A stretch of 64,000 nucleotides of DNA from Thermoplasmatales archaeon. Its GTDB lineage: Archaea; Thermoplasmatota; E2; DHVEG-1. The DNA is taken from contig CP070724.1 of assembly GCA_020350825.1 (NCBI GenBank), positions 1,888,607 through 1,952,606 on the forward strand. Direction: 5' to 3'. The translations under genes and the position numbers were made by a program. The notes beneath the pieces are model-generated. The model saw only the letters and a program-made list of their open reading frames with translations. It searched no databases and was not told the origin of the DNA. Every line of letters starts with the position of its first letter. The stretch's first letter is position 1. Shown here piece after piece: positions 19,719 to 28,423 of the stretch.

Positions 19719-21734
19719 TTACTTTTTATTAGTTGGACAATTTAGATTTAAGCACGGCTCCCATGTCTTTTTACCTTTCATTATAACCTTGATAATAGGT
19801 GTTCCACATGTATTACATACTTTGTCAGTCGTAATAATTTCCCCTTTTTGAGGTAAAGAATAGGTGTTTTTACAATTAGGAAATCCGGTGCATCCTACAA
19901 AACGTTTTGCTTTTTTAGAGGTTCTCGTAATCATGTCCTTTCCACATTTAGGGCATTTTCCTACAGTATTTTGCTCCTTATGGGCGTTTTGAATACTTGT
20001 TTTGATTTTGTCTTTATCTTTTTCTAAAGATTTCATTACTTTTGTAAGCATTCGTCTAGATTCTCTTACAGTATCTTCTAGAGTTCGCTTTCCCTCAGCT
20101 ATTGCACTCATATCATTTTCTAATGCAGACGTCATCTTTGGTTTAATTACATCACAATCTGCTAAAGCTCCAATTACTGCAAACGCTGTGGATGTTGGTA
20201 CTGGCGGCGAACCTGAAATATATTTTCTTCCATACAATTTATTAATAATTTCATGACGTGTTGATTTTGTACCAAGAGAAAGTTGTTCCATTTTAGCTAT
20301 TAGGGAACCCTGAGAATATCTTTTTGGAGGTTTTGTTTTATCTTCTTTTAGCTTGATTTGAGATATTTCTATTATCTCTCCATTTTCTAATTCAGGAAGT
20401 TGTTTTCTTTTTTCTTTGAAATAGGTATATATTCCTCTCCAGTTTGGTTCAATCAACCTATAGCCACTGGTTTTAAAGCTTTCTCCAGAGATATCAACTA
20501 AAACATCACAAGTTTCTGAAATGGCATCCTTCGACAGTGTTGCCAAAAACCTCCTACAAACAAGCTCGTATATCTTTTCTTGACCACCAGATAGTTTCTT
20601 ATTAGAAGGTACTCCAACAGGATGTATTGGAGGATGGTCCGTTGTTTGTTTTTTACCCCGCGTAGGTCGTTGTCTACCATTATCGATGACTTCTTGTACT
20701 TCTTTATAAAAAGAAGATTTTGATAACTTTTCCAAAATACCCTTAATGTTCAATGAAGGTGGATAAACAGTGTTATCTGTTCTAGGATAAGAAATCAAAC
20801 CAGCTACATATAATTCTTCAGCAATACTCATAGCCTTAGTTGCTGAAATTCCAAGTGAAGATACAGATTGAAGAAAAGTGGTGGTATTGAAAGGTGTAGG
20901 CGGAATTTCTTTATTTATAGTTTTTTTTACGGTGTTAATGTTTGCTTTTTTGCTATCTTTTATCTTATTGTAAATACCTTTTGCTTGTTTTTCTTTCCAG
21001 AATTGCCCTGCGCTATGGATTGTATCAAATTCCTTTTCCTTTTTTAAAGTAGCAATAATTTTCCAAAATATTTTTGGTTCAAAATTTTTAATTTCTTTTT
21101 CTCTTTCTACGAGAAGTGACAAAGTTGGTGATTGAACTCTTCCAATTGATAGAAAATCCTTTCCTAAGCGATGAGAAGTTAAAGAAATAAATCTTGTTAA
21201 AACAGCGCCCCAAACAAGATCTATACGCTGTCGTGCTTCTCCTGCATTAGAGAGGTTGTAATCAACTTCTACTAGCCTGTCAAAAGCAGTTGTAATTTCC
21301 TGATTTGTTATTGCACTAAATTTAGCGCGTTTTATTTTATCGATGTTTTTATTAGAATTTTTAATGAGGTTTATGGCTTCTACACCAATTAGTTCACCCT
21401 CACGATCAAAATCTGTTGCAATAATTAGAAATGGATTTTTATCAACAAGTGATTTTAATGATGATGCGATACTACTTTCACTAACTTTTTTACATGGTTC
21501 CACATTAATGAGATCGTGTGGGGATATTTTTGTCCATTTGTTGTACCCTGCAGGATAATCAAGAGATATAATATGTCCCCTTAAACCTACCACTTTCCAT
21601 AGTTCATCATCTTTTGTGAATTCATAAATTGGTGTTTTTCCTATCATTGTACTTTTTGCTTTTCCATTGGAAAGAAAATAAGCGATTCTTTTCGCAGCGA
21701 TATTTTTTTCACATATTATTAGAGTCTTTGACAT
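19719..21734 (-). CDS. topA: Type IA DNA topoisomerase I
   Basis: The 671-residue enzyme relaxes negative supercoils. It shows the TOPRIM acidic set (ATDFDREGE, D108 and D110), SIGRVQSPTL (197-206) and catalytic Y316 in GLISYPRTDNTVYPP. Two zinc-binding segments close the protein: CPKCGKD with CTGFPNCKNTY, and CNTCG with CLNLNCP. Archaeal topo I often keeps such fingers. There is no helicase domain, so it is not reverse gyrase, which fits a non-hyperthermophile. It is convergent with gyrA, separated by seven bases. Confidence 0.95.
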   Translation of the reverse strand: MSKTLIICEKNIAAKRIAYFLSNGKAKSTMIGKTPIYEFTKDDELWKVVGLRGHIISLDYPAGYNKWTKISPHDLINVEPCKKVSESSIASSLKSLVDKNPFLIIATDFDREGELIGVEAINLIKNSNKNIDKIKRAKFSAITNQEITTAFDRLVEVDYNLSNAGEARQRIDLVWGAVLTRFISLTSHRLGKDFLSIGRVQSPTLSLLVEREKEIKNFEPKIFWKIIATLKKEKEFDTIHSAGQFWKEKQAKGIYNKIKDSKKANINTVKKTINKEIPPTPFNTTTFLQSVSSLGISATKAMSIAEELYVAGLISYPRTDNTVYPPSLNIKGILEKLSKSSFYKEVQEVIDNGRQRPTRGKKQTTDHPPIHPVGVPSNKKLSGGQEKIYELVCRRFLATLSKDAISETCDVLVDISGESFKTSGYRLIEPNWRGIYTYFKEKRKQLPELENGEIIEISQIKLKEDKTKPPKRYSQGSLIAKMEQLSLGTKSTRHEIINKLYGRKYISGSPPVPTSTAFAVIGALADCDVIKPKMTSALENDMSAIAEGKRTLEDTVRESRRMLTKVMKSLEKDKDKIKTSIQNAHKEQNTVGKCPKCGKDMITRTSKKAKRFVGCTGFPNCKNTYSLPQKGEIITTDKVCNTCGTPIIKVIMKGKKTWEPCLNLNCPTNKK

Positions 21735-21843
21735 TTTTTATACTTAAAGGATCAACATAAGAAGCTTATATAATTAATTTACGATATTCAAATTGTTAAA
21801 TTGAAACTATATATACGTTAACAACATTTCAAGATTTGAGAAC

Positions 21844-22290
21844 ATGAAAATTCAAATAATAATGGGATCGAAATCAGACATGCAGGTTGCCGAAAAAGCA
21901 AAGAAAATTTTTGATGAGTTTGGAATTGAGTATAATATAAAAGTTGCATCGGCCCATCGAACACCTGATGTCTTAAGGGATGTTGTTGACAAAAGCGATG
22001 CAGACGTATTTATTGGCATAGCAGGTCTTGCTGCAGCATTGCCGGGAAGTATAGCAGCACATACAATAAAACCTGTAATTGGGATTCCTGTTAGTGGAAA
22101 GGTAAATCTTGATGCCATACTTTCAATTATTCAAATGCCTCCAGGAATACCGGTTGGAGCAGTTGGGCTTGACAGAGGAGATAATGCAGCAATACTTGCA
22201 ATCGAAATACTTTCATTAAAGGATACGAAATTAATGAAAAAACTTAAGACATATAGGGAGAAAATGAGAATTAAAGCACTTTCAAAATAG
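21844..22290 (+). CDS. purE: Phosphoribosylaminoimidazole carboxylase catalytic subunit PurE
   Basis: The 148-residue protein begins with the PurE phosphate site ([14 protein letters not shown]), followed by [25 protein letters not shown] and IGIPV with the flexible [12 protein letters not shown] loop. PurE moves or adds the carboxyl group of AIR to give CAIR in purine synthesis. No PurK is near, so I cannot tell the class I mutase from the class II carboxylase. It starts a purine run with the two GMP-synthase subunits, 11 bases downstream. Confidence 0.95.
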   Translation: MKIQIIMGSKSDMQVAEKAKKIFDEFGIEYNIKVASAHRTPDVLRDVVDKSDADVFIGIAGLAAALPGSIAAHTIKPVIGIPVSGKVNLDAILSIIQMPPGIPVGAVGLDRGDNAAILAIEILSLKDTKLMKKLKTYREKMRIKALSK

Positions 22291-22301
22291 GAGTTTAAAT
22301 A

Positions 22302-23249
22302 ATGTTTGATGCCGAGAAATTCATTGAAAAATCTATTGCTAAATTGGCGAAGGAAATAAAAGGTAAAGCATTAATTGCCTTCTCTGGAGGAGTAGACAGT
22401 ACTGTTTGTGCAACTCTTGTCAATAAAGCAATTGGTGATCGGTTATTAACAGTTCATGTAGATACTGGGTATATGAGGAAAAATGAGTCACTAAACGTTA
22501 AAAAATTGATGAAACAATTAGGATTAAACTATCGATTAATCGACGCTAGTAAAGAGTTCTATAATTCTTTAAAAGATGTAGAGGATCCTGAGATAAAACG
22601 TAAAATCATAGGAGAGAGATTTATTCGGCTGTTTGAAAAAGCTGCTGATGAAGAAAATATAGAATATCTTGTACAGGGCACTATTGCACCCGATTGGATT
22701 GAATCAGGAGATAATCTTAGAGATACGATTAAATCACATCATAACGTCGGTGGTCTACCAGAGGAAATGAAGGTAAAGCTGATAGAACCACTACGAGATT
22801 TGTATAAAGATGAAGTAAGAAAGGTCGCACGGGCATTGAAATTACCTGTTTCAGAACGCCAACCGTTTCCAGGTCCTGGTTTAGCAATTAGAATTATAGG
22901 TGAGGCAACACCTGAACGGACAGAGGTTGTCAGAGAGGCATGTTATATCGTAGAAAACGAGATTGAAAATGCCGTAGAAAAAAAGCTTATGGAGAAACCA
23001 TGGCAGTATTTTGCAATTCTTATCCCTATAAAAACTGTTGGAGTACATGGAGATCAAAGAGCCTATGGATATACGATAGCAATTCGTGCAGTTCAAAGCA
23101 TTGATGCAATGACGTGTGCATATAGCAATATTCCTCATTCAGTGCTTGACAATATTTCAACTAAAATTACAAACGTCCTTGGAAAGAAAATTAACCGTAT
23201 CGTATATGACGTTACAAATAAACCTCCAAGTACTGTAGAATGGGAATGA
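22302..23249 (+). CDS. guaAB: GMP synthase subunit B (ATP pyrophosphatase)
   Basis: The 315-residue synthetase half of the archaeal two-subunit GMP synthase. It has the PP-loop SGGVDSTV (about 29-36), DTGYMRKNE, GTIAPDWIE, SHHNVGGLPE, PLRDLYKDEVR, PFPGPGLAIRI and the dimerisation end RAYGYTIAIRAV to KPPSTVEWE. It adenylates XMP and uses ammonia from the amidotransferase subunit encoded 32 bases downstream. Archaeal GMP synthases are usually split in this way; the order here is synthetase first. Confidence 0.96.
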   Translation: MFDAEKFIEKSIAKLAKEIKGKALIAFSGGVDSTVCATLVNKAIGDRLLTVHVDTGYMRKNESLNVKKLMKQLGLNYRLIDASKEFYNSLKDVEDPEIKRKIIGERFIRLFEKAADEENIEYLVQGTIAPDWIESGDNLRDTIKSHHNVGGLPEEMKVKLIEPLRDLYKDEVRKVARALKLPVSERQPFPGPGLAIRIIGEATPERTEVVREACYIVENEIENAVEKKLMEKPWQYFAILIPIKTVGVHGDQRAYGYTIAIRAVQSIDAMTCAYSNIPHSVLDNISTKITNVLGKKINRIVYDVTNKPPSTVEWE

Positions 23250-23281
23250 AAATAAATAAGAATACATTATAGAATGACAGC

Positions 23282-23857
23282 ATGGTACGAATTTACGTTA
23301 TAGATAATGGGGGACAATGGACTCATAGAGAATGGCGTACTCTTAGAGATATTGATGTTGATACAAAAATAGTTCCAAATACATCATCTTTAAATGAAAT
23401 CGTCAAAGACAATATTGATGGCTTGGTCTTATCTGGTGGTGCCCCTCGGATAGGATTATCGAGCAAACTAGGTAATTGCGCGGAATATCTTGAAAAAGCA
23501 GATTTTCCAATTCTTGGCATTTGTGCCGGACATCAATTCATGGCACGTTTTTTTGGTGGAGAAGTAAAAATTTCAAAAATACCTGAGTTCGGCAAAATAG
23601 AACTAACATTGTTTAATGAAGACGACCCTCTTTTTGAAGGAGTGCCCAGAGAATCGATTGTTTGGGAATCACATAACGATGAGGTATCTGTATTGCCTAA
23701 AGAATTTGAATTACTAGCCGAAAGCGAAAGTTGTAAAATACAGGCAATGCGTCATAAAGAAAAACCTTTCTATGGTCTACAATTTCATCCAGAAGTTGAA
23801 CACACTGAATATGGTGAACAAATATTCAAAAATTTTGTTAACATATGTATTATATAG
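23282..23857 (+). CDS. guaAA: GMP synthase subunit A (glutamine amidotransferase)
   Basis: The 191-residue class I amidotransferase subunit supplies ammonia to the synthetase subunit encoded just upstream. The nucleophile Cys is in GICAGHQ, and the catalytic His and Glu are in FHPEVEHTEYG. IYVIDNGGQWTHREWRTLRD at the start and LSGGAPRIG are typical of the archaeal GuaA A subunit. It ends four bases from the convergent ubiX gene. Confidence 0.96.
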   Translation: MVRIYVIDNGGQWTHREWRTLRDIDVDTKIVPNTSSLNEIVKDNIDGLVLSGGAPRIGLSSKLGNCAEYLEKADFPILGICAGHQFMARFFGGEVKISKIPEFGKIELTLFNEDDPLFEGVPRESIVWESHNDEVSVLPKEFELLAESESCKIQAMRHKEKPFYGLQFHPEVEHTEYGEQIFKNFVNICII

Positions 23858-23861
23858 GGCA

Positions 23862-24413
23862 TTATCCCCATCTTTTAAACAGATTATGTTTTAAACCAAG
23901 TTGATCGAAGATTTTACCCATGATAAAATCAACCAATTCTCTGATTTTCTTCGGTTTATGATAAAATCCCGGCATTGCAGGAAGAATAACAGCCCCACTT
24001 TGTTTAGCTAAAAGCATGTTTTTGATCCCTGGTAGATCTAAAGGTGTTTCCCTTATAACAAGAACGAGCTTTCTTCCTTCTTTCAAACAACAACTAGCAG
24101 CCCTAGATGTGAGCGTATCGACATAACCATTCGCAATAGCAGACAACGTTTTCATACTACAAGGAATAATGACCATGGCATCCAGTTGAAAACTTCCACT
24201 TGCCGGAGGAGCGAACAGATCGTCATTATCATAACAAAAACTCGCTTTCTTTTTCAGATCTTCATAGTTGTATCCTGTTTCAAATTCCAATATTTTTTTT
24301 GCACCCTTAGATACAATTAAATGCACTTCAACATCAGATTTAATCAATTCCTCAAATAATCTAATACCATAAATGCTTCCAGAAGCCCCTCCTATACTCA
24401 ATATAACTCTCAT
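23862..24413 (-). CDS. ubiX: UbiX-family flavin prenyltransferase
   Basis: The 183-residue flavoprotein shows the UbiX pattern: IGGASGSIYGIRL (Rossmann-like FMN site), SKGAKKILEFE, APPASGSF, VIIPCSMKTLSAIANGYVD, CLKEGRKLVLVIRETPL and LPAMPGFYHKPKKI. UbiX makes prenylated FMN, the cofactor of UbiD-type decarboxylases; no ubiD is in this window. It is the last gene of the minus-strand run that begins with aglB, six bases after the GGGP synthase gene, and may share lipid-linked context with it. Confidence 0.93.
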   Translation of the reverse strand: MRVILSIGGASGSIYGIRLFEELIKSDVEVHLIVSKGAKKILEFETGYNYEDLKKKASFCYDNDDLFAPPASGSFQLDAMVIIPCSMKTLSAIANGYVDTLTSRAASCCLKEGRKLVLVIRETPLDLPGIKNMLLAKQSGAVILPAMPGFYHKPKKIRELVDFIMGKIFDQLGLKHNLFKRWG

Positions 24414-24419
24414 GAAAAT

Positions 24420-25157
24420 CTAATCCTCCATAGCATTTATTATATTAGCTAAACCCTGTTTCAAATTTTTTTCTTCCTCCAGCTTTGTACCGGTAATAAT
24501 AATATCTGCTCCAGCTTGCGCTTTTTGTCTTGCCGTTTTTACAGCTCTAATACCACCACCAACAATAAGAGGGATATCAATACTTTTTTTGACGGCTCTA
24601 ATCATTTTATTAGACACAGGGAAAGACGCCCCAGATCCTGCCTCAAGATAAAACAATTTCATACCTAGATATTGAGACGCAAGGGCATATCCAACTGCTG
24701 TTTCGATATCATCTTTTTTTATTAAATCTGCTTCGCCAATTTTACCTGCAGTCATACCTGGTTCAACAATAACATATCCCATCGAGATCGGTTCAACGCC
24801 GGTATGTTTCACAAAAGGCGCCCCTTTGACATGCTCCCGGATAACATAATCCAAGTTCCTAGAATTCAAAAGACTCATAAAAAAAATAGCGTCAGCATAT
24901 TTACTCAAAAACCTAGCACCAGATGGGAACAAAATAACAGGTAGATCAGTGTTCCCTTTAATCGCTTTAACTGTATCATCCACTTGCCTCTGTGAAACTA
25001 ATGTAGAACCTCCAACCATGATAGCGCTACTGCCTGCCTCCTCCGCTGTCTTTGCGATAGAGCCGGCAATTTCAGGACTCTGTTTATCTGGATCTAGCAA
25101 AGAAAAATGTAACTTTTTTTTCTTCGTCATCTTAACAATATATTCAGCGATGGTCAT
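24420..25157 (-). CDS. Geranylgeranylglyceryl phosphate synthase
   Basis: This TIM-barrel prenyltransferase makes the first ether bond of archaeal lipids from geranylgeranyl diphosphate and sn-glycerol-1-phosphate. Visible motifs are HFSLLDPDKQ, AIMVGGST, VILFPSGARFLSKYADA, YLEAGSGASFPV, PLIVGGGIR and GADIIITGTKLEEE. I prefer the ATG at 25157 over the TTG at 25178, which adds seven residues and has no SD. It lies in the run with ubiX and the IMPase gene; the two geranylgeranyl reductases that act later in the pathway are at 35862 and 51341. Confidence 0.94.
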   Translation of the reverse strand: MTIAEYIVKMTKKKKLHFSLLDPDKQSPEIAGSIAKTAEEAGSSAIMVGGSTLVSQRQVDDTVKAIKGNTDLPVILFPSGARFLSKYADAIFFMSLLNSRNLDYVIREHVKGAPFVKHTGVEPISMGYVIVEPGMTAGKIGEADLIKKDDIETAVGYALASQYLGMKLFYLEAGSGASFPVSNKMIRAVKKSIDIPLIVGGGIRAVKTARQKAQAGADIIITGTKLEEEKNLKQGLANIINAMED

Positions 25158-25196
25158 TTGTACCGAAATTGAACTCAACCATATTAAATGTTTACG

Positions 25197-26000
25197 TTAA
25201 GAAATAATCTTTTGAACTAATTCTTCATTACAAGCTGCGATAACACTTGTTCTCTCATCTAAATTAAGAGGCATGTCTAGCTTTTCACCATAGATGTTTG
25301 TAACAACACCACCTGCCTCACGTACAATAAGAGTAGAAGCAGCGATATCAGTCACACGCATATATTCCCTACCAACAACATAATAATCCAACGCACCAAT
25401 AGCAACCATACACATCTCAAGAGAGGCAGAACCAAGAGAACGAACAATATTTCTCTTAGCTAAAGAAAGTGTTAATTTATCAAAATTTTTACCTAGAGAG
25501 AGGGATGAGAGAAGATCAGTTGAAGGTAAATCTGGAACGCCAACACATTTATTGTTCAGAAAAGCACCATGGTTTTTCTCAGCAATAAAAATATCTCCGG
25601 TTGGGATATTTTGAACAATACCATATTCAACATCACTAAGTATCGACTTACCAACACCCAAGGAAACAGAATAAAACGGTATATCTCGATACGCATTACG
25701 GGTACCATCAACAGGATCCAAGACAAAAGTATAATTACCACCGTAATTTAAAAAACCAGACTCCTCACTAAGAATATTCACCTTTGCATCTGATTTTCTG
25801 ATAACTTTCAATGCTACATCGTCGGCAACCTTGTCAACATACTTCGTAGGAGTACCATCAGCACCTATGCCGATATTAGTTCCCAACCGATGGAACTCAG
25901 TTAAACAGGTCCTTCTAACTTTTCTATAAATTTTATCAACGGTTTTATGAGCCAGCATCTTTATTTTTTCATCCATAGACATGCCTTTCTCTATATTCAT
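25197..26000 (-). CDS. Inositol monophosphatase / fructose-1,6-bisphosphatase family enzyme
   Basis: A 267-residue Mg2+-dependent phosphatase of the FIG superfamily. Metal and substrate sites are visible: KYVDKVADD, ILSEESG, FVLDPVDGTRNAYRDIPFYSVSL and the third-metal Asp in YMRVTDIAASTLIVREAGG (WD replaced by TD). Archaeal members often hydrolyse both inositol phosphates and fructose-1,6-bisphosphate. The start could also be Met7 or Met9, as MSMDEKIK is closer to the family norm. It lies five bases after the PF06695 gene, in the aglB-to-ubiX run. Confidence 0.9.
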   Translation of the reverse strand: MNIEKGMSMDEKIKMLAHKTVDKIYRKVRRTCLTEFHRLGTNIGIGADGTPTKYVDKVADDVALKVIRKSDAKVNILSEESGFLNYGGNYTFVLDPVDGTRNAYRDIPFYSVSLGVGKSILSDVEYGIVQNIPTGDIFIAEKNHGAFLNNKCVGVPDLPSTDLLSSLSLGKNFDKLTLSLAKRNIVRSLGSASLEMCMVAIGALDYYVVGREYMRVTDIAASTLIVREAGGVVTNIYGEKLDMPLNLDERTSVIAACNEELVQKIIS

Positions 26001-26005
26001 TATTC

Positions 26006-26485
26006 TTAGCCGTTAAATGAAAACCAAATATATTGCCCAGTTAGAGTAAGAAACGTCATTACAGAGGCGGCAATAATAACTCCAATAAATATCGTAAGCA
26101 AGGACTTAGAAAATTTCAAATCAAAAAGATATGCAATTAAAGAACCAGTCCAAGCACCTGTAAACGGTAACGGTATAGCCACAAACAAGATTAAACCAAG
26201 ATACTCATATTTCCGAATCTTACTGTCTGCTCTTATTCTAGTTCTTGAAAAAAGCCAATCCATAATCCTCGCCCAAAATTTATAATTCCGTAAAAACTTC
26301 TCAGCAAATTTAAAAAACAGTAGAATAAACGGAACAGGAAGCATATTACCTGCTACAGCAATAGGAAAAATCTGCCACCACTCCCAATCAAAACTAGATA
26401 TAGCCAATGGAATAACATATCGAGATTCAAGCCAAGGTATCATAGATAAGAAAAATATCTGAAACCACTGAGGTAGACCTATCAT
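26006..26485 (-). CDS. Small integral membrane protein, PF06695/COG2426 type
   Basis: The 159-residue protein has about four membrane segments and the family's recognisable WLESRYVIPLAI near the start, NMLPVPFILLFF and a re-entrant IPLPFTGAWTGSLIAYLF. The family was labelled small multidrug export proteins; it resembles the DedA/VTT fold by topology, and its substrate is unproven. Its ATG overlaps the pyrC stop by four bases, so the two are translationally coupled. Confidence 0.8.
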   Translation of the reverse strand: MIGLPQWFQIFFLSMIPWLESRYVIPLAISSFDWEWWQIFPIAVAGNMLPVPFILLFFKFAEKFLRNYKFWARIMDWLFSRTRIRADSKIRKYEYLGLILFVAIPLPFTGAWTGSLIAYLFDLKFSKSLLTIFIGVIIAASVMTFLTLTGQYIWFSFNG

Positions 26486-27774
26486 GTTTTATCACCAACA
26501 AATCTGCCGAAACCTTGCTTCACCTGGATTTCATGCTCTTCTATAAGTTTTACTCCTCTAATAAAAACACAGGTTGGGAATATTGCTGGCCAACCATCAA
26601 AAAGAGACCAACCACATTTAGAATGAAGTTTTTCGGAATTAACCTTACATTTCCCCTTAAGATCTACAATAACAAAATCTGCATCCCTCCCAACCTCTAT
26701 CTTACCTTTTGATACGCCAAGCAAATTAGCAGGGTTCTCACAAAATAGCGTAACTAACCGTTGAAAAGATAACTTTCCTTTTTTAGCTAAGAATAAAAAC
26801 AAAGGAAAAACTGTCTCAACACCGGGATTGCCAGAAGGAGCAGAATTAAATTCCCCCGCTTTATCCTCCAAAGTATGAGGAGCATGATCTGATTCCAGTA
26901 TATCAACAAAACCATTTTTTACTCCTTCAAACAAGGCATCTCTATCGAAACTTGTTCTAATTGGTGGATTCACTTTATACAATGTTTGGGATTTTAGATT
27001 TTTATCTACGCTAAGCAACAAATGATGAGGTGTAACGCCAACGCTGATATTTTTTGATCTGTTTTTTAGCACATCCAGTCCTCCAAATGAAGAAAGATGA
27101 CATATGTGAATTCTTACGTTACTACAGTCTTTCGCTGTTTTTAATATGCTTTTTATAGAATTTTCTTCACACGCAGCTGGACGAGAACGAAGATGATCAA
27201 TGAGATTATTTTCCCACATCTTATGCATGTTAAGACATGTAATATCTTCAGCATGTATCAAGACAGGCTTGCTAGTAGAGTTAATCTTTTTGAATGCTTG
27301 TTTTAAATTATTTTCATCTAAATTTAAAGAATTTGTAGTGTTCCCCATGAAAATCTTGAATCCGCTACATTTTTTGTATAACCTTTCAATATTGTCTACA
27401 TTGCTATCTGTAATGCCAACATAGACGCCGAAATCTACATATGCTTTTTTATCTGCAGATATAATTTTATTTGAGAGAGTCTGCAAAGACGTAGTCTGTG
27501 GAATTGTATTAGGCATATCAAAAACACATGATACGCCTCCAAATGCAGCAGCTAGTGATCCTGTAGAAAAATCCTCTTTATATGTCATACCAGGATCACG
27601 AAAGTGGACATGAATGTCAATACCTGCAGGAAGAATTAGCTTAGAATTAAATTTATAATGCAGGTCTCCCTTCAGTATCTTTTTGATGGCAGATATCCTG
27701 CCATCTTCAATCCCTATACAACAATCCACGAAATCGGCGTCTATGTAGGCTTTGCCTTCAATTGTTACTTCCAT
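26482..27774 (-). CDS. pyrC: Dihydroorotase
   Basis: A class I amidohydrolase of 430 residues that closes N-carbamoyl-aspartate to dihydroorotate in pyrimidine synthesis. Metal ligands are in ILPAGIDIHVHFRDPGMTYKED, LIHAEDI, IHICHLSS and ILESDHAPHT, followed by GNPGVETVFPL. I chose the ATG at 27774 (MEVTIEGKAYIDADF); an upstream in-frame start at 27870 would add a tail read from inside the AMMECR1 gene. The gene overlaps AMMECR1 by 17 bases, and its stop overlaps the next start, a tightly packed operon. Confidence 0.95.
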   Translation of the reverse strand: MEVTIEGKAYIDADFVDCCIGIEDGRISAIKKILKGDLHYKFNSKLILPAGIDIHVHFRDPGMTYKEDFSTGSLAAAFGGVSCVFDMPNTIPQTTSLQTLSNKIISADKKAYVDFGVYVGITDSNVDNIERLYKKCSGFKIFMGNTTNSLNLDENNLKQAFKKINSTSKPVLIHAEDITCLNMHKMWENNLIDHLRSRPAACEENSIKSILKTAKDCSNVRIHICHLSSFGGLDVLKNRSKNISVGVTPHHLLLSVDKNLKSQTLYKVNPPIRTSFDRDALFEGVKNGFVDILESDHAPHTLEDKAGEFNSAPSGNPGVETVFPLFLFLAKKGKLSFQRLVTLFCENPANLLGVSKGKIEVGRDADFVIVDLKGKCKVNSEKLHSKCGWSLFDGWPAIFPTCVFIRGVKLIEEHEIQVKQGFGRFVGDKT

Positions 27775-28420
27775 CCAAGTTTTTCTCCCTAATTTTCCCT
27801 CTTGGTTCAATCTCTGTAAATATTTGCCCACTAAATTTGAATATTTTTGTATTTTTATCGGCCCATGCATCCGGGAGTAAACCTGCCTTCATACAAGTAT
27901 GAGATAAGAACTCTTCTTTTTCCCACCCTTGTTCTATAGGAACCTGAGGCAAAAGTAATCCTTTATAGAATCCTTGTTCAACTATAAGTCCATCCCTTCC
28001 TATCTCAATGTTTGACAAATAATCTTGCGGTCGATCTACATTAATAAGTTCAGGTTTCGTTAAAATGGTGACTTCTATAATTATATTATCGATCTCATTT
28101 TCCTCTAAAGGAGGGAAACGAGGATCTCTAGTGGCTGATTTAGCTGACTCGATTATAGCCTCTTTCAAAGACATTATCGGAAGAGGAAGCCCTATACATC
28201 CTCGTAGGTCGTGCTCAGGAAATGTATGAAGAGTGGTAAATACACCTTGTTTTTCTGAAAAAATTCCCGTCAATTCAGGGGCAGGTGAAGTATTATTCTT
28301 TACATATTGTTCTATGACGTTCCTAGCTAACTTCACTGCTTTAATTCCATCATCTAAGCTAAGCATGATAAAAAGTATTTGCAATGGTGTTAAATAAAAT
28401 TTGGTGGAGATTTTTTTCAC
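27758..28420 (-). CDS. AMMECR1-domain protein
   Basis: The product of up to 220 residues carries the AMMECR1 signature GCIGLPLP (LRGCIGLP) with FPEHDLRGC, SATRDPRFPPL, EVTILTKPELI and GRDGLIVEQG, LLPQVPIEQGW, TCMKAGL. The function is unknown; in archaea it often travels with MEMO and radical SAM genes. The GTG at 28420 lies three bases after the aglB stop; Met19 (28366, MLSLDDGIKAVKLARN) fits the family's usual N terminus better but has no SD. It overlaps pyrC. Confidence 0.93.
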   Translation of the reverse strand: MKKISTKFYLTPLQILFIMLSLDDGIKAVKLARNVIEQYVKNNTSPAPELTGIFSEKQGVFTTLHTFPEHDLRGCIGLPLPIMSLKEAIIESAKSATRDPRFPPLEENEIDNIIIEVTILTKPELINVDRPQDYLSNIEIGRDGLIVEQGFYKGLLLPQVPIEQGWEKEEFLSHTCMKAGLLPDAWADKNTKIFKFSGQIFTEIEPRGKIREKNLDGSNN

Positions 28421-28423
28421 TGT